A stretch of DNA of 64,000 nucleotides from CTSoil-043 sp963821235 (GCA_963821235.1 CAWGCS010000001.1:1116001-1180000), one strand, 5' to 3'. Positions 8,485 through 16,744 are shown, numbered from the stretch's first letter. The notes: generated from the letters alone by a model not told the origin. Numbers and translations are program-made.

Positions 8485-9344
8485 GCGGGCCGTCGTCCTC
8501 CTGGACAGAGCGCGACCCGGCCGGCCTCGCGCCGGTGGTCCTGGTCGCGGGAGGCTTCCTGACGACCCCCGGCTGGTACCGGCCGATGGCCGACGCCCTG
8601 CGTGCGCGGGGAGCCGCCGACGTGGTCGTCGCCCGCGTCTACCCGCCGGACTGGGTGCTCGTCGCGATCCGCGGCCTCGGCCCGGTCGTCACCCGCGTCG
8701 GGCGCGCGCTCCTGGAGGCGGGCTCGCGAAGCGGCTCACTCGAGGCGAGCGGCGGGGCGCCGATCCTCCTCGTCGGCCACAGCGCAGGCGGCATCGTGGG
8801 CCGGCTCCTCACCTCTCCGGAGCCGTTCGATGGTCGGCGGCTCGCGGCGAGCGGCCGGATCGGGGCCCTGGTCACCCTCGGATCGCCGCACAAGGTCGGC
8901 GACGACGCGCGCTGGGGGAGCCGGGTGGCGGCCGCGGGCGTGCGCTTCGCGAACCGCCATGTGCCCGGCGCCACCTTCGCCCCGACGACCGCCTACCTGG
9001 CGGTGGCGTCGCGCCTCGTCGTCGGCCGGGCGGCCGCGGCCGACCCGCGCTCCCTGCTGGTCCGCCGGCTCTACGAGGACCTCTGGCCGGCACCGGGCGA
9101 GCGGCTCATCGAGGGCGACGGCCTGGTGCCCGTGGCGGCGGCCCTGCTGCCGGGCGCCCACCACCTCGTGCTCCCTGATGCCGTCCACGGGCCCGGGATC
9201 CGGGTCCCGTGGTACGGGCGCGAGCCCCAGCTGGACGCATGGTGGCCGCAGGCGCTCGAGCTGTGGCGGGGCGCGCTCCGAGCCCGCCTGGCTCGCCCCG
9301 CCGTCACCGGCGGCACCGGTGTCGCCCGTGCCCCGGCATCGTGA
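8481..9344 (+). CDS. Alpha/beta hydrolase, lipase-like
   Basis: 287 residues starting with GTG inside the upstream stop. VVLVAGGFLTTPGWYRPMADAL is the oxyanion/first-strand region. GHSAGGIVGRLL is the nucleophile elbow (Ser), as in triacylglycerol-lipase/PGAP1-like hydrolases. ALVTLGSPHK follows, and EGDGLVPV with a later His (LPDAVHG) complete the triad. No signal peptide is seen, so it probably acts in the cytosol. It is translationally coupled to an MFS gene on each side, which suggests a shared substrate. Confidence 0.8.
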   Translation: MSGPSSSWTERDPAGLAPVVLVAGGFLTTPGWYRPMADALRARGAADVVVARVYPPDWVLVAIRGLGPVVTRVGRALLEAGSRSGSLEASGGAPILLVGHSAGGIVGRLLTSPEPFDGRRLAASGRIGALVTLGSPHKVGDDARWGSRVAAAGVRFANRHVPGATFAPTTAYLAVASRLVVGRAAAADPRSLLVRRLYEDLWPAPGERLIEGDGLVPVAAALLPGAHHLVLPDAVHGPGIRVPWYGREPQLDAWWPQALELWRGALRARLARPAVTGGTGVARAPAS

Positions 9345-10540
9345 CCACGTCGTCGCGCCAGGCCCCGGCGACCATCCTCGGGCTCGCCAGCTTCGCCGCG
9401 CTGGGGTGGGGCGGCCTCCTGGTCCCGTCGCTCGTCCCCGTCATCGAGGCGGACTTCGCCCAGACCGACGCAGGCGTGGGCGTCTTCTTCCTCGTGTCCT
9501 CCGCGCTGTACATCCTCGGCTCGGTCGCGACCGGCGTCCTCACCGGGCGCCTGGGCCGACGGCGCGTCCTGGCGGCCGCCGCCTTCCTGATGGCCGCCGG
9601 GGCGGGCCTGGAGGCGGCGGCGCCCGCCTGGTGGCTGTTCATGGCGGCCAACGGAGCGTGGAGCTTCGGGGCCGGTGCGCTGGAGGTGGCCCTGAACGGT
9701 CTCTTCCTCGACGTCTTCCACGACGATCGGGGCCGGGCGCTGAGCCGCCTCCACCTCTTCTACAGCCTGGGCGCCCTCACCGCGCCGCTCGCCGTCGGGC
9801 TCCTGGCCGGGGTCGGGCTCCCGTGGCGGCTGACGTTCCTCACCACGAGCGTGGCGGTGCTGGCGATCGGCCTCTGCCTCGTCGCCGTCCGGGCCGCAAT
9901 CCCCGATGTTGCGCCGCATCCATCCGACAGCCCTCGGCCGCTCCTGGCCTGGGTCCCGCTTCCGCTGCTGCTCCTGGCCCTCGGGATCGCCCTCTACGTC
10001 GCCTCCGAGCTGGGGATCTCGAGCTGGCTCGTCCGGTTCCTCGACAAGGCACCTGTCGGCGTGGCAACGCTGGCCCTCTCGCTCTACTGGGCCGGGCTCG
10101 CACTCGGACGCCTCGTCGGCAGCCGCATCGGTGACCGGGCCACGGCGATCGCCGTCGCCACCGTCTGCGGCGTCGCCAGCGGCGCGGCTCTCGTCGGTGG
10201 GGTGCTCGCTCCATGGCTGCCGCTCTCGATGACCCTGTTCGCGGTTGGCGGGGTCTTCTCCGGGCCCATCTACCCGATGATCGTGGCCGCGGCCGGGGAT
10301 CTGTACTCGAGCCGGGCGACCGCCGTGAGCGGCGTCCTCGCCTCGGCCGCGGTGGTCGGCTCGATCATCTATCCGCCGGTCATGGGGTTCATCTCCGGCG
10401 CGGTGGGGCTCGGCGTCGGGATGGTCGGCGCCGGGCTGCTGGCGATCGCGTGCGCGGCGGTCCTGGTGATGGCGCGCCTCTCCGTTGGGCGGGCGGGGTC
10501 GGGCGATGCGGCCGCCGGCCCGCTGCTGCCCCATGCATGA
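9341..10540 (+). CDS. MFS transporter
   Basis: 399 residues, GTG start within the hydrolase stop. Twelve hydrophobic segments, with the loop-2 motif as GVLTGRLGRRR after segment 2 and a Trp/Gly-rich segment 1 (ASFAALGWGGLLVPSLVP). It resembles the sugar/FucP-like and YfkF-like groups more than drug exporters, but that is only an impression. Last gene of the 7198-10540 unit; a Nudix gene faces it 68 bp away. Confidence 0.82.
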   Translation: MTTSSRQAPATILGLASFAALGWGGLLVPSLVPVIEADFAQTDAGVGVFFLVSSALYILGSVATGVLTGRLGRRRVLAAAAFLMAAGAGLEAAAPAWWLFMAANGAWSFGAGALEVALNGLFLDVFHDDRGRALSRLHLFYSLGALTAPLAVGLLAGVGLPWRLTFLTTSVAVLAIGLCLVAVRAAIPDVAPHPSDSPRPLLAWVPLPLLLLALGIALYVASELGISSWLVRFLDKAPVGVATLALSLYWAGLALGRLVGSRIGDRATAIAVATVCGVASGAALVGGVLAPWLPLSMTLFAVGGVFSGPIYPMIVAAAGDLYSSRATAVSGVLASAAVVGSIIYPPVMGFISGAVGLGVGMVGAGLLAIACAAVLVMARLSVGRAGSGDAAAGPLLPHA

Positions 10541-10608
10541 CGCAGCGCGGTCAGGAGGACCGGCAGCTGGACGTCGCTCCGGCTCGCGCATCGAGGGGCG
10601 CGCTTCCG

Positions 10609-11118
10609 TCAACCCTCGCGGACGGACACCTCGTCACCGAAGGCTGTTTCGATCGCCGGGCGCATGCTCGTCATCACGCCGTCGCGGGCAAGCTCGGCCC
10701 GGGTGAGCCAGGCGGCGCGATCGGTCGAGCCACGCGGCTCATCGCGCAGCTTCCCGCCGACGATCGTGACCCGATAGAGGTGGTCGATCGCCTGGACCTC
10801 GCGGGGACGCCCGTCGGGCAGGAGCCCGGGGAGCATGCGGGCGCGGACCGCGGCGATCCCGACGACACGCCCGAGGAGACCGGTCTCCTCCTCGAGCTCG
10901 CGACGCGCCGCGTCGGCAGGATCTTCGCCGAAGTCGATGCCGCCGCCCGGGAGCGTCCACTGCCCCGACGCGGCCTCTCCCGGCGCGACGCGGCAGCAGA
11001 GGAGCCGCTGGCCGTCGCGACAGATGACGCAGGCGCCGACGCGGACCAGCCGAATCACCGCGTCGTCGCTGGGGAAGGCGCGGTCGCGCTCCGAGCTGGG
11101 GATCATGGGGCGCAGCAT
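10609..11118 (-). CDS. Nudix hydrolase
   Basis: 169 residues. The complete Nudix box is visible: GGGIDFGEDPADAARRELEEETGL, matching G-x5-E-x7-R-E-U-x-E-E-x-G-U, which binds divalent metal for nucleoside-diphosphate cleavage. The N-terminal VRVGACVICRDGQRLLCCRV and the later IDHLYRV strand are typical of the fold. Substrate cannot be told (ADP-ribose or a modified NTP are possible). Met5 is an alternative start. The gene is divergent from the MerR regulator. Confidence 0.88.
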   Translation of the reverse strand: MLRPMIPSSERDRAFPSDDAVIRLVRVGACVICRDGQRLLCCRVAPGEAASGQWTLPGGGIDFGEDPADAARRELEEETGLLGRVVGIAAVRARMLPGLLPDGRPREVQAIDHLYRVTIVGGKLRDEPRGSTDRAAWLTRAELARDGVMTSMRPAIETAFGDEVSVREG

Positions 11119-11183
11119 CGCGCGGGTCGCGCGGTCGTCGCGGCGACCCTGACCTCGCGACTGCCCGGGCTCCGCGTCGGGGT

Positions 11184-11209
11184 CAACCTTTACGCGAGCG
11201 TGAAGGTTG
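11184..11209 (+). promoter_or_regulatory. MerR-type operator dyad
   Basis: CAACCTTTACGC - GA - GCGTGAAGGTTG: two 12-bp arms matching at 11 of 12 positions around a 2-bp centre. It lies 15 nt before the ATG of the MerR-family gene and in the Nudix/MerR intergenic region. MerR regulators bind such dyads and twist the promoter; autoregulation is inferred. The dyad covers the possible upstream TTG start (11207), supporting ATG 11225. Confidence 0.7.
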
Positions 11210-11224
11210 TGGCATCATCCCGGC

Positions 11225-11737
11225 ATGCCGTCCCTCCCCGCTCCGGCCCTGCCGCCGGCTGCCGTCCGCCTCCTGCGCATCCAGGAAGTGGCGGCGGAGA
11301 CCGGGCTCACGCCGCGCTCGATCCGCTACTACGAGGAGCTCCGGCTCCTGCGACCGGCGGCCCGTTCCCAGGGTGCCTATCGCCTCTACGACGCCTCCGA
11401 TCTCGAGCGGCTCCGGTTCATCCGCGGCCTCCGCGACGACGCCGGGTTCAGCCTCGCCGAGATCCGCCTCCTCCTGGAGGACGAGGACGCCCGCATCCGC
11501 GACCGGGAGCGCTTCCGCGCCAGCGGCGACGTCGATGAGCGGCGGGCGATCCTGCGCGACCTGATCTCACGGGTGGATCGCCAGGTGGCGAGGCTCGAGG
11601 AGAAGGCGGAGCGTATCGTGGCGATGATCGACGTCGCCGACGCCCGCCGGGCCCACTTCCGGGCGCACCTGGCCGAGCTGGAGGGCGGCCCGCCGGCGCA
11701 CGATGAGGGGGCGCCGCACCCGGTGACGGGACCGTGA
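11225..11737 (+). CDS. MerR-family transcriptional regulator
   Basis: 170 residues. The winged-helix DNA-binding domain is clear: LLRIQEVAAETGLTPRSIRYYEELRLLRP, then a wing with YRLYDASDLERLRFIRGLRDDAGFSLAEI. The C-terminus is a long coiled coil (residues ~105-160) for dimerisation with no Cys pair, so it is not a thiol-metal sensor of the MerR/CueR kind. An organic ligand, perhaps one exported by the coupled MFS pump, is more likely. The stop overlaps the next GTG. Confidence 0.9.
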   Translation: MPSLPAPALPPAAVRLLRIQEVAAETGLTPRSIRYYEELRLLRPAARSQGAYRLYDASDLERLRFIRGLRDDAGFSLAEIRLLLEDEDARIRDRERFRASGDVDERRAILRDLISRVDRQVARLEEKAERIVAMIDVADARRAHFRAHLAELEGGPPAHDEGAPHPVTGP

Positions 11738-13035
11738 CCGTCCGCGGGCTCGCCGGGTCCGACGCCCTGCGTGCCTTCCGCCACCGCAACTTCCGGCTCT
11801 TCTTCGCCGGCCAGGCGATCTCCCTCGTCGGCTCGTGGATGCAGTCGGTCGCCCAAGCCTGGCTCGTCCTCACCCTGACGAACGACCCGCTCATCCTGGG
11901 GGTGGTCGCCGCCGCGCAGTGGACGCCGGTCCTCTTCCTGGGCCTCTTCGGCGGCCTCATCGCCGACGCCCTTCCCAAGCGGCCGACCCTCGTGGTCGTG
12001 GAGTCGCTGATGGGCGTCCTTGCCGTCGTGCTGGGGGTCCTGAGCTTCGCCGGCGTGGTCCAGGTGTGGATGGTCCTGGTCCTCGCCGTCCTCCTCGGCT
12101 GCCTCAACGCCGTCGAGATGCCGGTGCGCCAGGCGTTCGCCGTGGAGATGGTCGGCCGCGAGGACATCATGAATGCGGTCGCCCTCAACTCGGCGACCTT
12201 CAATGGCGCCCGCATCGTCGGGCCGGCGGTCGCAGGCCTCGCCATCGCCGCGTTCGACATCTCGATCGCCTTCCTCATCAACGGCGCCAGCTACGTGGCG
12301 GTCGTCGTGGCCCTCTTCCTCATGCGTGACGAGGAGCTGCACCTTCGGCCGTCGATCCCGCGCCCGCGCTCGGTGCGGGCCGTCTTCACCAGCGTCGGGG
12401 AGGGCGTGTCGTACGTCCGGGCGACGCCGATCGTCCTGCTCCCCGTCGTCGTGGTCGGCCTCGCCTCGACCCTGGCCATGAACTTCCAGGTGACGATCCC
12501 CCCGTTCGCCCGCGACACGCTCGGCGGGGACGCCACCGACTTCGGCTTCCTCATGACCGCCACGGGGGTCGGCTCGATGACGGCCGCGCTCTTCCTGGCG
12601 ACCCGCCGCCGACCCAGCCCATGGGCGATCGCGATCGGGGCCACCACCCTTGGCCTGGGCCTCGTGGCGATGGCCCTCCTGCCGCGGATCTCGGTCGCCC
12701 TGCCGGCCCTCGCGGTCGCCGGCGCCGGCGCGATCTGGATGGCGGCGAACGGCAACACGCTCATCCAGTCGGTCGTCCCCGACGAGCTGCGCGGCCGCGT
12801 CATGAGCGTCTATACGACGATCTTCGCGGGGTCGACCCCCGTCGGCGGCCTCATCGCCGGGGCTCTTGCGTCGGGCCTCGGGCCGGCGGCGGCCCTCGGC
12901 ATCGGCGGCGTGACGACGGTCCTCGTGGGGGTCGCGGCGATGCTCTGGCTGCGCCGGAACGGAGCTCGCGCCGACCTCCGCGATCACGTCGCCAAGCCGG
13001 TCCCGGTCCCGACGACCCGGCCGATCTCCCGCTAG
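11734..13035 (+). CDS. MFS exporter, EntS/DHA3-like
   Basis: 433 residues, GTG start in the MerR stop. The N-terminus LRAFRHRNFRLFFAGQAISLVGSWMQSVAQAWLV is the hallmark of the EntS-like DHA3 exporters (enterobactin/macrolide type). Segment 3-5 contains LLGCLNAVEMPVRQAF, and the late motif LIQSVVPDELRGRVMSVY is conserved in this group. Twelve hydrophobic segments. Coupling to a MerR regulator under an apparent dyad suggests an inducible efflux unit. Confidence 0.87.
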   Translation: MTVRGLAGSDALRAFRHRNFRLFFAGQAISLVGSWMQSVAQAWLVLTLTNDPLILGVVAAAQWTPVLFLGLFGGLIADALPKRPTLVVVESLMGVLAVVLGVLSFAGVVQVWMVLVLAVLLGCLNAVEMPVRQAFAVEMVGREDIMNAVALNSATFNGARIVGPAVAGLAIAAFDISIAFLINGASYVAVVVALFLMRDEELHLRPSIPRPRSVRAVFTSVGEGVSYVRATPIVLLPVVVVGLASTLAMNFQVTIPPFARDTLGGDATDFGFLMTATGVGSMTAALFLATRRRPSPWAIAIGATTLGLGLVAMALLPRISVALPALAVAGAGAIWMAANGNTLIQSVVPDELRGRVMSVYTTIFAGSTPVGGLIAGALASGLGPAAALGIGGVTTVLVGVAAMLWLRRNGARADLRDHVAKPVPVPTTRPISR

Positions 13036-13045
13036 GAGTGCTGCC

Positions 13046-13073
13046 GGGCGGCGGCCGCCTCGAGCCGCCGCCC
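13046..13073 (+). terminator. Hairpin after the MFS exporter
   Basis: GGGCGGCGGC and GCCGCCGCCC pair over 10 bp around an 8-nt loop, 10 nt after the stop. There is no T-run. It can act for the exporter or for the degraded gene on the other strand. Confidence 0.5.
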
Positions 13074-13099
13074 GTCCTCCCGGACGGTGGACCGGGTCG

Positions 13100-13417
13100 C
13101 TAGCGCCAGCTCGGCATGTCGGCGCCCCCGGTTCCCTCGACCAGCGTGGGGACGCCGCCCTCCGCCGACTGGACATAGATCCCGGACCCGTCGGAGCGGG
13201 TGAAGGCGATCTCCGTCGCGTCGGGCGACCAGGTCGGGTCGGCGGCCTCGCCCCAGCCGCCCGGCGTGATGCGGGTCATGTTCGACCCATCGGCGCCCAT
13301 GACGAAGATGGACCGGTTCGGGTCGTCACGTGGGCTGTCGAAGGCGATGCGGGTCCCGTCGGGAGACCACGCGGGGGGGATCTCGCCACGGGAAGCACGC
13401 AGTCGCGGGGCGCACCC
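13100..13417 (-). pseudogene. Remnant of a TolB-like (PD40) beta-propeller protein
   Basis: The minus strand reads IPPAWSPDGTRIAFDSPRDD, then DPTWSPDATEIAFTRSDG, two PD40/WD40-like blades as in TolB-type proteins. It ends normally (DMPSWR, stop) but is closed upstream by a TAG at 13418-13420 with no ATG/GTG start before the first blade. I read it as the surviving C-terminus of a longer gene, truncated right at the edge of the BMC locus. Confidence 0.6.
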
Positions 13418-13435
13418 CTACCGACCCACGGCCTC

Positions 13436-13464
13436 TTGACAGGCGGCGTCTCCGAGCGTACCCT
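13436..13464 (+). promoter_or_regulatory. Sigma70-like promoter of the BMC operon
   Basis: TTGACA (13436-13441), a 17-nt spacer, and TACCCT (13459-13464). This is the best -35/-10 pair in the window, and the only one I saw with a perfect -35. It lies about 40 nt before the SorC-type regulator, the first gene of a run of coupled BMC genes. Confidence 0.72.
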
Positions 13465-13474
13465 CGGCAACACA

Positions 13475-13492
13475 TGAGCAGGGATCTGCACA
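13475..13492 (+). promoter_or_regulatory. Possible operator downstream of the BMC promoter
   Basis: TGAGCA - GGGATC - TGCACA is an imperfect dyad (5 of 6 positions) just downstream of the expected transcription start. It is positioned where a SorC-type repressor could act on its own operon. Weak evidence; short arms. Confidence 0.3.
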
Positions 13493-13502
13493 TTTGAGCG
13501 CC

Positions 13503-14492
13503 ATGTTGAGCCAGGCGGTCTCCCGCCAGGCCGAGCCGGTCACGACCGAGACCCGGCTGATGCTCCGTGCGGCGCAGCTCTACTATCGCCTGAACCTGAC
13601 CCAGGACCAGGTCGGCGAGCGTCTCGGTGTCAGCCGCTTCAAGGTCGGCCGGCTCCTGGACCGGGCCCTGCGCGAGGCCGCGGTCCGGATCGAGATCGTC
13701 CATCCGGCCGCCGGGCTGGTCGACCTCGAGGACGCGCTCATCGAGCGGTTCCAGCTCCGCGGCGCCGTCGTGGTGGACGTCCCCAGCTCCGCCTCGGCCG
13801 CCGACGACGAGGTCCTCGCGCGGGAACGCGTGGCCGATGCCGCCGCGGCCCACCTCGCCACGCTTCGGCCCAGGGGCTCGATCGGCGTCTCGTGGGGCCG
13901 CACGATGCTGGAGCTCGCGGCCCACCTCCGCCCTGGCTGGACCACGGCCGCGGAGATCGTGCAGCTCAACGGCGCGATGTCGCGCTCGGCACGCCCGACA
14001 CGGGCCCACGAGATCGTCGAGCGGTTCGGGCTCACGACCGGCGCCGCGATCCGCCTGATGCCCGCGCCCGCGATCGTCGGCTCGGCCGAGCTCCGCCAGG
14101 CGCTCGAGGAGGACCCTTCGGTCGGCGAGACGCTCACGGCGGCGCGCGCCGCCCCGACGGCCATCTTCGGCATGGGCGTCCTGGGCGCGGAGAGCGTGCA
14201 CGTTGCATCCGGCTACCTCGGCGAGGCGGAGCTGGCCTCGCTGGAGCGGGCCGGGGCTGTCGGCGACGTCCTGGGGCGTTTCCTGGCTGCCGACGGCCGG
14301 ATCGCCCTGCCGGCGCTGGACGGGCGGACGATCGGGCTGCCACTCGAGGAGCTCCGCTCCAAGGCCCTCGCGATCGGCCTGGCGGCCGGACCGGGTCGCG
14401 GGCCGATCGCGCTGGCTGCCCTGCGAGCGGGCTGCGTCTCGGTGCTCGTCACCGACCAGTCCACCGCGGAGTGGGTGCTCGCCCATGCGTGA
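13503..14492 (+). CDS. SorC/DeoR-type sugar-binding transcriptional regulator
   Basis: 329 residues. The N-terminal HTH reads LMLRAAQLYYRLNLTQDQVGERLGVSRFKVGRLLDRA, the SorC pattern. The remainder is the sugar-phosphate-binding domain of this family (SIGVSWGRTMLELA, VVQLNGAMSRS-like, TAIFGMGVLG, DGR). Members sense phosphorylated sugars, and Bacillus DeoR, sensing deoxyribose-5-phosphate, belongs here. A TTG at 13494 could start three codons earlier. It heads the BMC operon and overlaps rpiB-like by 8 bp, so it probably controls the compartment in response to a sugar phosphate. Confidence 0.88.
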   Translation: MLSQAVSRQAEPVTTETRLMLRAAQLYYRLNLTQDQVGERLGVSRFKVGRLLDRALREAAVRIEIVHPAAGLVDLEDALIERFQLRGAVVVDVPSSASAADDEVLARERVADAAAAHLATLRPRGSIGVSWGRTMLELAAHLRPGWTTAAEIVQLNGAMSRSARPTRAHEIVERFGLTTGAAIRLMPAPAIVGSAELRQALEEDPSVGETLTAARAAPTAIFGMGVLGAESVHVASGYLGEAELASLERAGAVGDVLGRFLAADGRIALPALDGRTIGLPLEELRSKALAIGLAAGPGRGPIALAALRAGCVSVLVTDQSTAEWVLAHA

Positions 14493-15183
14493 GTCGCGCG
14501 ACGTCGCCTCGCTGGCATCCGGCCCGCCCTCGGCCGACGAGATCCGCGAGCTCGTCGGGCGGATCGTCGACGCGACGCTGGCGACCGGCGCCCCGGCGCC
14601 CGCACGTCCAGCGGCCGACCCGGAGCCCGCGCGGGCGGCCGCGACCGGCGCCACCCCTGCGCTCCGGGCCGCCCCCGCGCCCGGGGCCGGCGCGACGGCC
14701 GGCGGCCAAGTCGCCATCGCGATCGGCGCCGACCATGGCGGCTACGCCCTGAAGGACCGCATCGGTCAGGTGCTGGGCGAGGCCGGCTTCGCCGTCCGCG
14801 ACTGCGGCACCCAGGGCGGTGATCCCGTCGACTACCCGGACATCGCCCACGCCGTCGCCCGCCTGGTGGCCGACGGCACCTGCCGCTGGGGGATCATCGT
14901 GGACGGAGCCGGGATCGGCTCCTGCATGGTCGCCAACAAGGTCCCCGGCGTCCGGGCGGCGCTCTGCCACGACCTCTCGAGCGCCCGCAACAGCCGCGAG
15001 CACAACCACGCCAACGTCCTGACCCTCGGGGCACGCTTCACGGGGGAGGGCCTGGCCATCGAGATCGTGCGGGCCTGGCTGGGCACGGAATGGGGGCCGG
15101 GCCGCCATGCCGCGCGGATCGACAAGATCACCGAGGTCGAGCGCCGCTACATGAAGTCGCCGGGTGAGGATCGAGCACGATGA
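14485..15183 (+). CDS. rpiB: RpiB-like sugar-phosphate isomerase with N-terminal encapsulation helix
   Basis: 232 residues, about 80 longer than usual RpiB. Residues 17-34 (ADEIRELVGRIVDATLAT) form an amphipathic helix like a BMC encapsulation peptide, then an Ala/Pro-rich linker to residue ~74. The core has the RpiB landmarks: IGADHGGYALK (Asp83-His84), YPDIA, DGAGIGSCMVANKVPG and SREHNHANVLTLGARF. The catalytic Cys of canonical RpiB (ICGTGIG) is Asp140 here, and the HND motif is HNH. It probably isomerises a pentose or related sugar phosphate inside the shell, but the altered site makes the substrate open. It overlaps both neighbours. Confidence 0.86.
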   Translation: MRESRDVASLASGPPSADEIRELVGRIVDATLATGAPAPARPAADPEPARAAATGATPALRAAPAPGAGATAGGQVAIAIGADHGGYALKDRIGQVLGEAGFAVRDCGTQGGDPVDYPDIAHAVARLVADGTCRWGIIVDGAGIGSCMVANKVPGVRAALCHDLSSARNSREHNHANVLTLGARFTGEGLAIEIVRAWLGTEWGPGRHAARIDKITEVERRYMKSPGEDRAR

Positions 15184-16085
15184 CCGAGACACGAGAAGAC
15201 CGGAACGACCTCGTCGAGGCGATCACCCGCGAGGTGCTCGCCGCCCTCGGTGCCGCTGGCCCAGGCGGCGGCCCAGCTGGCACCGGCGCGCCCGGCGATC
15301 CGTGCCTGACCTGCACGGGCGCCTGCGCGGCCCGGTGCGCCGCCAAGGTCCGCTCCGTCGTCGCCGGCGGCGCGTCGCGCGTCGAGTACCACGGCCAGGC
15401 CGACGACGTGCCGGGCGACCTCGCCCGCTACATCGACCACACCCTCCTGCGGCCCGACGCCTCCGCCACCGACATCGACAAGCTCTGCGCGGAGGCGAAG
15501 GAGCACCGCTTCGCCGCCGTCTGCATCAACCCGACCTGGGTCCGCCGGGCCGCCGAGAACCTCCACGGCACCGACGTCGCAGTCGCCTCCGTCATCGGCT
15601 TCCCCTTCGGGGCGGGCACGACCGAGGTCAAGGCCCTCGAGGCCCGCCGGGCGATCCGCGACGGGGCCCGCGAGATCGACATGGTCATCAACATCGGGGC
15701 CCTCAAGAGCGGCATGCACGATGTCGTGCGCGAGGACATCGCCCGCGTCTCGGACGCCTGCCGGGAGGCGGGCGCGGCGAACAAGGTCATCATCGAGACG
15801 GCCCTCCTCACCGACGAGGAGAAGGTGATCGCCTGCCGCCTGGCGCAACAGGCGAAGGCCGACTTCGTGAAGACGTCGACCGGCTACGCGAAGGGCGGCG
15901 CGACCGTCTTCGACGTCGCCCTCATGCGCGAGGCGGTCGGCCCACGGATGGGCGTCAAGGCGGCCGGCGGGATCCGGACGGCCGAGGACGTGCAGGACAT
16001 GATCGCGGCCGGCGCGACCCGGATCGGGGCCTCGGCCGGCGTCAAGATCGTCACGGGAGAGAAGGGCGCCGATGGGAAGTATTGA
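15180..16085 (+). CDS. deoC: Deoxyribose-phosphate aldolase, BMC cargo form
   Basis: 301 residues. It cleaves 2-deoxyribose-5-phosphate to acetaldehyde and glyceraldehyde-3-phosphate. Catalytic residues are visible: Asp167 (EIDMVINIGALKSG), Schiff-base Lys231 (FVKTSTG) and Lys260 (MGVKAAGGIRT). Residues 9-24 (NDLVEAITREVLAALG) are an amphipathic encapsulation helix, followed by a Gly/Ala/Pro linker. Then comes a four-cysteine motif C42-x2-C45-x3-C49-x3-C53, unlike ordinary DeoC. The ATG overlaps the rpiB stop. This is the probable signature enzyme: its volatile aldehyde product explains the need for a compartment. Confidence 0.93.
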   Translation: MTETREDRNDLVEAITREVLAALGAAGPGGGPAGTGAPGDPCLTCTGACAARCAAKVRSVVAGGASRVEYHGQADDVPGDLARYIDHTLLRPDASATDIDKLCAEAKEHRFAAVCINPTWVRRAAENLHGTDVAVASVIGFPFGAGTTEVKALEARRAIRDGAREIDMVINIGALKSGMHDVVREDIARVSDACREAGAANKVIIETALLTDEEKVIACRLAQQAKADFVKTSTGYAKGGATVFDVALMREAVGPRMGVKAAGGIRTAEDVQDMIAAGATRIGASAGVKIVTGEKGADGKY

Positions 16086-16701
16086 TCTCCGGGCGTACGT
16101 GTTCCTCGACAGCCTCCAGGCCCAGTACGCGGCCTTCCTCGGGACGGTCGCCCAGGGCTTCCTGCCCCTCGCCGGCGACGCCTCGCTGTCCATCGAGGTC
16201 TCGCCCGGCATCGAGATCAACCGGCTGACCGACATCGCCCTCAAGTCGACGACGGTCAAGCCGGGCATGCAGATCATCGAGCGCTACTACGGGATGCTCG
16301 AGATCCACTCGCCGTCGCAGGCGGAGGTCCGCGCCGCCGGCGCGGCCATCCTCGCCGAGATCGGCCTCTCCGAGAACGACCGGATCAAGCCGCGGGTCCT
16401 CTCCAGCCAGATCATCCGCCGCATCGACGACCACCAGGCCCAGCTCATCAACCGGACCCGCCACGGCCAGATGCTCATCCCCGGCGAGACGCTCTACGTG
16501 CTGGAGCTCGAGCCGGCGGCCTACGCCGCCCTCGCCGCCAACGAGGCGGAGAAGGCGGCCCACATCAACATCCTCGAGGTGCGTGCCTTCGGCTCGATGG
16601 GCCGCATCTACCTCGGCGGAGAGGAGCGCGACATCGACGTCGGCTGGCGGGCCGCCCTGGCGGCGATCGAAGGACTCGAAGGCCGAGAGGCAAAGGCATA
16701 A
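16072..16701 (+). CDS. BMC-T shell protein, CcmP-like (stacking type)
   Basis: 209 residues with two tandem BMC domains. The sequence LRAYVFLDSLQAQYAAFLGTVAQGFLPLAGDASL, with SPGIEINRLTDIALKSTTVKPG and later LAANEAEKAAHINILEVRAFGSMGRIYLGGEE, is the CcmP/BMC-T(dp) pattern. These trimers stack face to face and can gate a large pore for bulky metabolites such as cofactors. It overlaps the deoC end by 14 bp, so it is translated from within the aldolase message. Confidence 0.92.
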   Translation: MGSIDLRAYVFLDSLQAQYAAFLGTVAQGFLPLAGDASLSIEVSPGIEINRLTDIALKSTTVKPGMQIIERYYGMLEIHSPSQAEVRAAGAAILAEIGLSENDRIKPRVLSSQIIRRIDDHQAQLINRTRHGQMLIPGETLYVLELEPAAYAALAANEAEKAAHINILEVRAFGSMGRIYLGGEERDIDVGWRAALAAIEGLEGREAKA

Positions 16702-16744
16702 CGACCGCGAGGTCGGATCCCAACGCGAGAAGGAGAACGGATCG

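Noticed and set aside
16583..16744. Longer N-terminus for the BMC-H protein
   Set aside because: The extension lies in the end of the preceding BMC-T gene. The ATG at 16745 has a strong ribosome site and begins exactly at the BMC domain.
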